Of a stretch of DNA of 64,000 bases, positions 56,634 through 64,000 are shown in pieces (position 1 is the stretch's first letter; each line of letters begins with the position of its first letter). The DNA comes from Falciphora oryzae. Lineage: Eukaryota; Ascomycota; Sordariomycetes; Magnaporthales; Magnaporthaceae. The notes under the pieces are model-generated. The model ran no database searches. It worked only from the letters and a program-made list of their open reading frames with translations, and was not told where the DNA came from. The stretch covers positions 1 to 64,000 of the forward strand of contig JNVV01000053.1 in the NCBI GenBank assembly GCA_000733355.1, in the 5' to 3' direction. The translations under genes and the position numbers were made by a program.

Positions 56634-58191
56634 GGCCGGCTGGACAAATCGGTATTTATTTGGGGACCCCCCGTGGAGCACAGCTATTAGCCAGCTGCTT
56701 CTCTAGCAGGCTCTGGAGGGCAGGCCGGCTGTATGGAGCGTGTGTGCGTGCCTGGTGTCGCCACCGGCTACTGCATGGCTGGCTGGTGGTGTAGGAGGCG
56801 GGGTGCCATGCAGGCAAAGGCAGCATATGACAGGCCAGCTATTGCGATGAGGTCACAGCTGGTCTCGGAGGGAAGCAAGGTAGAGTAGCAGGCCGGTGCA
56901 GATAACCGCGGTGGGTTTCCCTTCGGAGAATATTGAGATATGAATGGAAACCAGGGGTAAAACCCAGACCGTTATGTGTAGAGGGGTCTGGGGAAATAAA
57001 AAGACCTAAATCTTGGAAAGTAGGGAGTGAATTCTCGTCATCTATCTAAGCCATCGGTCCGACCAACTTGGACAGCCTAAAATGGAGAGATAAAAAAAAA
57101 AAAAAGACAGACGGAATAGAAGTAGCTGAGCACGTCGTGGTTTCTCCTCATCGCTGACGCTGACAGGTTGACGTCTTTGATATCACTGGATACCACATCG
57201 TCACGGCTACGGAACCGAGGGCGAGGGGCGGGCGACGAATTTGGTCCAATCCGTCCAGGATCAGCATTGGTAGAATGGGCAGCTTAACGACGACAGCGAG
57301 GATGCAGCCATTCAGCAGGCACATGGTCCTGGTCGAGGACATCCATCCTGGCGGCGATCCTTTAAAGCGGCCGTTAAGCATGCTGCTAAAAGGGAGCTTT
57401 CCCCCGGGAATCAATCAGGGGGAACAAAGGAAGTGAGCGAGAGTCTGGATCGCGACATCATCGATGATCAGAGGCTTGACCGCTGATTGGGCGTCCTGGG
57501 CCGTGTCACAGATCTGATCCCTGCCGCATCCCAAGGTCAATGCAATCGCCGTCACCGTGGCGGGCCAGTAGGAGTTGTGTCGGCTGGAGTGGAGGGCGAA
57601 TGTGCGGCGCAGCTGGGGGAAAGGATTCAATAATGGAACGGTGGGCAAACAGGTTCGCTGCTGCTCGTTGCCCTTTTGGGCCCTGGGCCCGAGGTTGGTT
57701 CCCCAAATGATTGGCTGGCTACACACCGCATGATCTCATCGACCACCACCATCCTTGCCGTCAAGTGCAGTATTGCTTCGCGATGGTGCGGCTCAGTCAT
57801 TTTGCTAGTTGGTAACGCGGTAATGGCGCCGATATTGACCTGACGAACAGAGTTGCTCTCTCGGAACCTCGACTTTGGTCCTCGATCGGCCATCCGAGAC
57901 CATCTCGTATGTTCGCCTCTGCCAATGCCGCGAACCTAACGAGCTCTTGGACCTAGGCTAAGATTTTTCTGCCCCTAAAGCACGAACATCCCAGTTTGAG
58001 TGCAAGACCTCGTGAGGCTCGCGACATTGGCAAATCAGCCTCCTACGTTATTAGAGCTGAACTACACCCAGCTCCATTTCTTTCCAGAAGCTACATGTTT
58101 CTCCGCATTCTGGATGATGCGAGCCCAAGACGACGGGGCTATTCGCCTTAGCCCTGTTGGTGATAGCGATTCCTAAGGCCACACTCTAGAT
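56634..58191. other. Intergenic region with unassigned minus-strand frames
   Basis: 1.56 kb. The left part is the upstream region of the kelch gene, with an A run at 57092-57105. On the minus strand at 57148-57893 three short frames follow one another and have somewhat protein-like stretches (ILHLTARMVVVDEIMRCVAS, WPATVTAIALTLGCGRD, KPLIIDDVAIQTLAHFL). They could be exons of an unrecognised or decayed gene, but I could not join them convincingly or name a family. Confidence 0.4.
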
Positions 58192-59827
58192 TCAAGGCGC
58201 GATGATCTTGGTATCAAACCTGAAGCCCGCGTTGTTGAGTCGCTCAACAAAAGGCCGGCCGAGGCACGCGGCAGTATAGATTCCGCCTCCGAGCTTCAAG
58301 TCGTCGTAGTCCTCCAGGATAGTCAGAGCCGCCTGGACGAGAATGATCGCAGTCACTGGAAAGAGCAAATCCAGCCGCACAGTTAGCAAGTAGATGCTGA
58401 ATATCTGCTGGAGAGATCCACAAGGACATGATCACCAAGCACATACATTGATACATGCTCCCCCGGAATTTCGCCTCGCAATACGCTTGCTTTGCAGCCT
58501 CAGCTGTCGTGTCCGCGTCGGCGACCGCCCGCAGTTGGAGGCCCTCGCGCGCGCCATCCTCTTTAGTCTTGCCCTGGCCAGGTTGGGTCAGGAAGCGTCG
58601 GGTTAGGCGTCTGAGCGGCGGCGGCATCATCACGAGGATGAGACCACCCAGGGCGAAAGCGAGGTGCATAGTGAAACCTTGCAGCCGACCGGGCGCCCGC
58701 ATATACTCCTTGAAGCTGAAGTTGGGCCCATAGGCCTGCTGCTGGCGCGAAGGCGTTGTCGCCAACAAGCCCCAGGTCCGCTCGACGATGGCGACGTTGG
58801 TCCGGCCCGTGAACGATGTCGTGAGGAGCCCCAAATTTGGCACCGTGACCAGACCGGTCAGTCGGCGGACGAGCGATGGCTTGGAGCCGCGCGGACGGTT
58901 GGGGCGAGGGACAGGGGACAGGGCATAGGGCTTGAAGGCACGCGAAAGCTCCTTGAGGGAGAATCTGTCAAAGACGTTGAACAGGCTTTCTATTGTGCCC
59001 CCGGACGGTGCGGAGCTGCATTGGATGATCGCAGGTTAGCGAGCCCAATATGGTTGAGCGGTGTGTTCCGAAGACTGCCCAGCTCGTGATAAATGTGAGT
59101 TGTTGGGGACTTCCTCACTCGATATGGATGGACATTATCACGCCCCGGGTTTGCGCGCCCAACTTCTCCCTGATTATAGAGGCGAGTGACCAGGCCATGA
59201 GGTCCGATGGGGCCGACTCAAGCCCAATCTGGGGAAACAAGAGTGCACCACTGGATTTGGCCGCACCCTCGTATTTCTCGATCATTTGCAAGACCCAGGG
59301 AACCTCCCCGGTGACATCGAGATAGTGCGTTCCATTCTCGACGCAGGCCTTGAACGCATGCTCGCCATAAACGCAGTATGGTCCAACCGTCGTCATCAGG
59401 ATGGCGGTCTTCTTGGCCAGGGCCGCGAGGCTCTCATGGTCGAGAACGCACACTTCCAGGGCTGCTCGATAGAGATTCCAGTGGAAGAGACGTCAGCGAG
59501 TCTGGCGCGTGTCTTGCTCCTCACATCAGCCATAGCGGCTGCCTACCAGGTTGACTCCTGTCAGGATTCTGAGTCTTGAGATCCGCTGCTATCTTCTCGA
59601 GCTTGTCTCGCGACCGGCCAGCAATGGCCCAGCTGAGGTCAGTAGGCAGGGACGCCGCTATATACTCTGCAGCATAGAGACCAGTATAGCCTGTGTGATT
59701 CATCTGTTAGCCCTGGGACTGACAATTCCAGTGCCGATCGCTCTTTGTCAACATCGTCAAACTTGCCGGTGGCCCCAAATAGGACGACGTCATATTGGCG
59801 ACTGTGCTGTAGTTTTCTAGACGGCAT
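58192..59827 (-). CDS. Saccharopine dehydrogenase-like (SCCPDH family) oxidoreductase
   Basis: Five exons: 59827-59767, 59690-59547, 59461-59119, 59015-58447 and 58355-58192; 426 aa. SCCPDH-like proteins are membrane- or lipid-droplet-associated putative NAD(P) oxidoreductases related to trans-acting enoyl reductases; the substrate is unknown and true lysine-pathway activity is not implied. Seen: an N-terminal Rossmann motif assembled across exons 1 and 2 (YDVVLFGATGYTGLYAAEYI), then SWAIAGRSRDKLEKIAADL, TAILMTTVGPYCVYGEHAFK, CVENGTHYLDVTGEVPW and LLFPQIGLESAPSDLM. A hydrophobic helix lies mid-protein (LAFALGGLILVMM), and the C-terminus is family-like (AIILVQAALTILEDYDDLKL, GGGIYTAACLGRPFVERL). 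Phases agree at every junction (1, 1, 2, 1). Intron 1 starts GCAAGT rather than GT, and only this choice restores the conserved GATGYTG motif. Divergent from the RMD8-like gene. Confidence 0.88.
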
Positions 59828-61211
59828 ACCGCCTGAATAGTGTTAATAATGAAGGCTCGGGGTATCTACGAGCCCGATGGCGGTTGTATAAATGGTGGTG
59901 TTTCCGTCGAGTGCGTGTCAGTTGAAGTTTTGTTGTCGCATCAGAGCACCCATTTGAGAAAAGGACACGAGCATGGCGGGAGATGGGATGGAAGTCCACT
60001 GAAGGTTTCGATTGAGCCTTGCGGCTAACCCTATTTTGGACCCTGGCAGCACAGTACGGCTGCAGTTTGGGCCAACTGAGCGGGCTCTCTTGTGCGACAG
60101 TGGAAGCCCCAGAAACGAAAAGAAAAGGAAAGAACGGTGAGGGAAAAAGCAAAAAGGGCATAGAAGGCGACCAAAGATCTCATCTCATATCATCTGCTGT
60201 CGTGTCGGTGTCCCTGTGTTCGACAAGATGGTGCTTTTTCACCCGCCTTGCTCTGGGTGTACTCGCCATCCTCTCGACACACTGAGCAGGCCTTGGTGGA
60301 CTGACTGGCTGAGCTAGTCAAGCGGTAAACCACAAGCTGTGTCTGTTTCGGATGACGTAAACGAGTCTGGCCGAGCCCGTTGTTTCGAGATGGTTATAAT
60401 GTGCGAATAGAATTTTTTTCTGACAATCCGGGGAAGGATGGTGGCACAGAAAATCACATGCATGGCTCGTTTTTCGTTGGTTAATGTGGCGTTTTGGTTG
60501 GGTACTTTGAATCGAGCACTGCGTCGTTTGACCGTCCGTGATGTGTGGCTTCTGCTCGCATGCCGCATCCCCGCATTCTGCCACTGCCAACGGGCAATTG
60601 AACGAATGCATTCGGTGCGGGAGGGTCCTAGCGATCAATCTTCGAAGCAGAGTCTGAATGCTGAAGACGGGCCGCCCCAGTGCCACGCCGAAATACTCGT
60701 CTCCATCGCCCCGATTTTCCGCACACTGCCCCGTCAACCCGCGCGGCCGCAGCTCTGCGCAGGAGACAAAAACGTGTGCTGATAGTGTGGAGCCCAGACG
60801 CGCGCGGAAAATCTTGCAAGACGTCATTCACGCTGAATCGCTCGCCCAAAACACGCAGACACCGCTGCTGCTCTCCAGTGCTCGCAAACAAACAGCTAGC
60901 TGAAGCTTCCGATCACTACACGCGAGGGCGCCCGAGCCCAATTGACCGCCAGCCGGCCACCAATTCGTCCAGCCTTCCGCAGCCCGCACCGTTGCCAACT
61001 CTGGGATCTAAACCGAAGCAAGCGTCCTAGCTCCAATTCTTCGTCGCTGCCCGATGAGCCGTCATCGAATTTACTTTTGCTCTCTCCCTTCTCTGAAACG
61101 CAGCGTCGCCGGCCCGCCGCTGCCCTCCGCTGCCAGGTGACGAAGCACACCAGCCTGGGAGATCCTTGTACCATCGGCAAACTGCTCAAGACCTCTGTGG
61201 ACAAGGCGACC
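59828..61211. promoter_or_regulatory. Divergent intergenic region, SCCPDH-like / RMD8-like
   Basis: 1.38 kb between divergent start codons, containing both promoters. The frame of the RMD8-like gene is open back to 60942, but that stretch looks like a 5' leader. No gene seen. Confidence 0.5.
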
Positions 61212-63252
61212 ATGGCCGACGCTGCCTCCGAGACCTCGCCGCTGCTGCCGGCTGTGCCAGCAGACAGCTCCCCCGTGTCGCCGCGCCCCAATACGAGGCG
61301 TACCGTGACCTTCAACCCCAACCCGGTGACGAGGACGATCGAGCCCGACCCGCCCTCGGTCCGCCGTCGCGTCTCCCACGACGTGTCACACCACTCTCGG
61401 CCTCACTCGCTGGGTGGCTCGGCCCCCTCGACCCCGACCAGCACCATGAGCACCGGCAGCCTGGCCGCTGGCCCGCCCATGTTCGCCGCCATCAACAACA
61501 AGCTCCGCCGACGCAACTCCCATGGTGCTATCGGCGCTACTTACCATGGCGGCGCTGGGAACATTAACGGGAACAACATGCTCCCGCCCCCTGGCGGCCT
61601 CGGCCTGTACCCAGGCTCCGTCGCCAAGGTCGGCCCGCAGCGTAGTACCAAGAAGGCCCAGAAGCTCAAGCTGTTACCGACGCCCGAGCAGATGCTCGGC
61701 GAAGAGCTGTCCCCCGACGAGGAAAGCGGCCGTGAAGTCTACAGCCAATACACGCGCATCAAGGACCCTACCGCTCGCAGAGACGCCGCCCGCCTCGGCA
61801 AAGCCGACCGCCATCGCCTACCCCGTGTCACCGCCTACTGCACTGCAAACCGTTACCAGATGGAGGGCCTCATGCGTTTCCTCAAGGGTGGCCGTGGCAG
61901 GGCAAAGGGTGCTAACCCCAAGCTGATCGACGAGTGCATATACACCCCGTACCAGTATAGGGACCTCCCGCTCCCTGAACGCGGCGCCAGGGCTACTGTG
62001 AACAAAGCTTCTGCCGCCGCTGCTGGCGAAGACGGCGGTAGGAATCCCGGGGATGCCCAAGAAGCAGGAGAAAGAGGGTCGCCGCCCCTGAGACGTCACT
62101 CGACGGGCGAGGTAGATGCCACAACTCCCAGGTTTAGTCACGGGGACCTGATAGATTTGGAGCCGGAGCCGTTGCCGGAGGTAGACCCGGAAACCCCCGA
62201 CCTAGGGAGACCTAGGAGCCGCGAAGGCGAGGGCCGCGGCGAAGACCACGAGCACGGCAACGGCTTCCATCCGGAGAGCACGAGCCACACACACGGCGAT
62301 ATGATCGGCGGCCCCGCCGCTACCGTGGTCGGCGACGATCGCGCGCTGACGGAAAGGCCGGCCGACCTGGATATCGAGGTGCACACGCCCGAGGTCTTCC
62401 TTTTTGACTACGGCGTCGTGGTCATCTGGGGCATGTCGATCGCGCAGGAGCAGCGGTTCCTCAAGGAGATCGCCAAATTCGAGACGGAGAAGCTGGCGCC
62501 CGAGGACGTCGAGACCGAGTACTTCAACTTCTACTACACGCGCGAGTATCAGCCCAGGATATACAATGACTTTATCACGCTACGCGACAAGAAGAATTAT
62601 ATGACCAAGCTGGCCATCTCGCACGCGCTGGCCCAGAGCGTCAAGGTAAGGACAGCACGGAAATGCCTATGCCTTCCTCCTGTTCTCTTCCCCTTCCGGG
62701 TCCATGTTCTGCTTCCTTCGTTCAGCGAGCTAACCACTACGTCCGTATAGACATCCCTGTTCGAGGAGCTCATCGCGTCCACCATTGACACGTGCAAGGA
62801 TATACCGACACAAATTGCGCTTACGGGCAAGATCAACCTCAGCCGAACGCGTATCAACATGCAGATCGGCGAGCTCTTCATCCTGCGCATCAATATCCAC
62901 CTGAATGGCTCCGTGCTCGACACCCCCGAGATTTTCTGGGTCGAACCACAGCTCGAGCCGCTCTACCAGGCCGTCCGCACCTACCTCGAGATGGACCAGC
63001 GTGTTGGCCTGCTGACCGAGCGCCTGGACGTTATTGCCGACCTCCTTGCTGTGCTAAAGGACCAGCTGAGCCACGGCCACGGCGAGAAGCTTGAGTGGAT
63101 CGGTATGTGGTGCTCTGTGTTTCCTGAAATGTGCGTGTTGAGAGTTATATGTGCTGACCTTTATGTTTGTATCAGTGATCGTGCTCATCGCCGCCGAGAT
63201 CCTGGTGGCCTTGATTAATATTGTTGTAGACTTGTATGCAGGCGTTGACTGA
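61212..63252 (+). CDS. RMD1/RMD8-family (DUF155, RMND1-like) membrane protein
   Basis: Three exons: 61212-62645, 62751-63102 and 63176-63252 (phases 0 and 1, GT-AG); 620 aa. The family includes yeast Rmd1/Rmd8 (needed for sporulation) and human mitochondrial RMND1; the biochemical activity is unknown. Seen: a disordered Ser/Pro-rich N-terminus with SETSPLLP, and a first conserved block HRLPRVTAYCTANRYQMEGL at about 200-220. A charged linker, about residues 265-390, separates it from the DUF155 core: FLFDYGVVVIWGMSIAQEQR, FLKEIAKFE, EDVETEYFNFYYT, QPRIYNDFITLRDKKNYM and a helical stretch. A C-terminal TM helix (VIVLIAAEILVALINIVVDL) lies at the very end. The length (620) and long N-terminus fit Rmd8 better than Rmd1 (430 aa in yeast). 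The Met at 61212 was chosen for the typical MADAASETSPLLP start. Confidence 0.88.
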
Positions 63253-64000
63253 TATCAGTCGTGCATCTTCTCACTTATTCCATGTTATTATATCATGTCT
63301 CTTGTACCTCTTTGCCACTATTCCTTTTGTTTCTTTGCTTTTTATGCCTCCGCTGAAAGGTGTCGTCTTCCAGCCGGCTCCTCTTTCAGGCAGCTTCATC
63401 GTCATAATGCATTTGGTTTCGCGGGCCGTCTTTTCTTTCTTTCCTTTGCTGGGGCGTGTTCGATTGGCGCCCGAGGAGTTGAGGAATCTTTAAAGCGTTT
63501 TCTCTTTGCATGTTTTGCTTGCTGTGTTCCAGGTCCAGGGCCAAAAGAAGAGAATGGGATGGGTCCGGGCAGTGCGACGGGTGTGTCGCCTTCACAGCCA
63601 GCAGGAGTTGAGCCGTAGGATTAGTCTAGTTGTAAACAAGTACCCTCGATATACAATAGGCACATCTTTTTCTTGGCTGCTCCTTCGTCAACAAGCAAGC
63701 AAGTTCCAGGGATTCGTATGCGGCGGTGCATGCCTTTGGTACAAGCAATATTTCCCTCGTTTTCGCTCTCGCTGAATGACCCCCCAAACTAAAACACAGG
63801 TAGGTCCATCTCAAAAACCAGCCTTTCGCCCATAATAAATTCCTAATTGTTTTGAAGCGCCTGACTCCACCGCGCCCAGATATCCGCCCATTCAGTAGAA
63901 AAGAAAGAAACCAGACAAAGCCAAGAAACCACTGAATTCAAGCATTGCAAATGTGAAAGGGACACGGGTGAAGACAATAAAAAGTCAAAACTGAGGATTC
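63253..64000. other. Right-edge non-coding sequence
   Basis: 3' UTR of the RMD8-like gene and flanking AT-richer sequence. No gene recognised; a gene beyond the edge may have its 3' end here. Confidence 0.5.

Overview
The window is nuclear DNA from a filamentous ascomycete. The evidence is short (50-120 nt) GT-AG introns with CTAAC-type branch sites, GC-rich coding sequence, long GC-rich spacers with poly(A)/poly(T) tracts, and fungus-specific families: a velvet-domain protein, a degenerate HET-domain gene and a GPI-anchored secreted protein. Overall protein resemblance suggests a Sordariomycete. A placement near Magnaporthales is only an impression. The sequence contains one assembly gap, 432 N at 53118-53549.

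Layout. 1-4213: no convincing gene. 4214-10047: a divergent pair, BDP1 (TFIIIB subunit, minus) and BRE1 (histone H2B ubiquitin ligase, plus; five exons). 10709-11766: a SARAF-type ER membrane regulator of store-operated calcium entry (minus), convergent with BRE1. 14687-18798: a full-size ABCB (MDR/Pmd1-type) transporter. 22911-24123: a secreted, probably GPI-anchored protein. 24850-26330: a broken HET-domain gene. 26443-26748: a small coiled-coil protein. 27353-29524: the velvet protein VelC, with a tandem duplication abutting its domain. 29525-41785: about 12 kb with no recognisable gene. 41786-44962: a divergent pair, a predicted mitochondrial helical-repeat protein (minus) and a Utp16/Bud21-like U3 snoRNP protein (plus). 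46095-49287: DEF1, the RNA polymerase II degradation factor (minus; four exons). 50791-52098: an uncharacterised protein. 52974-56633: a two-TM kelch protein (minus) interrupted by the gap. 58192-59827: a saccharopine-dehydrogenase-like oxidoreductase (minus) with a probable GC-AG intron. 61212-63252: an RMD1/RMD8-family (DUF155) membrane protein (plus).

There is no biosynthetic cluster, CRISPR array, rRNA or convincing tRNA. Most genes are independent housekeeping loci: Pol III initiation, H2B ubiquitination, Pol II turnover, small-subunit ribosome assembly and Ca2+ homeostasis. They are interspersed with lineage-variable genes: the ABC exporter, GPI protein, HET relic and VelC. The most unusual features are the 12-kb gene-free region upstream of velC, the 108-bp repeat that copies the edge of the velvet domain, two 3' splice sites 11 nt apart in DEF1 that would give very different C-termini, and the multiply broken HET gene. 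I see no clear new multi-gene system.
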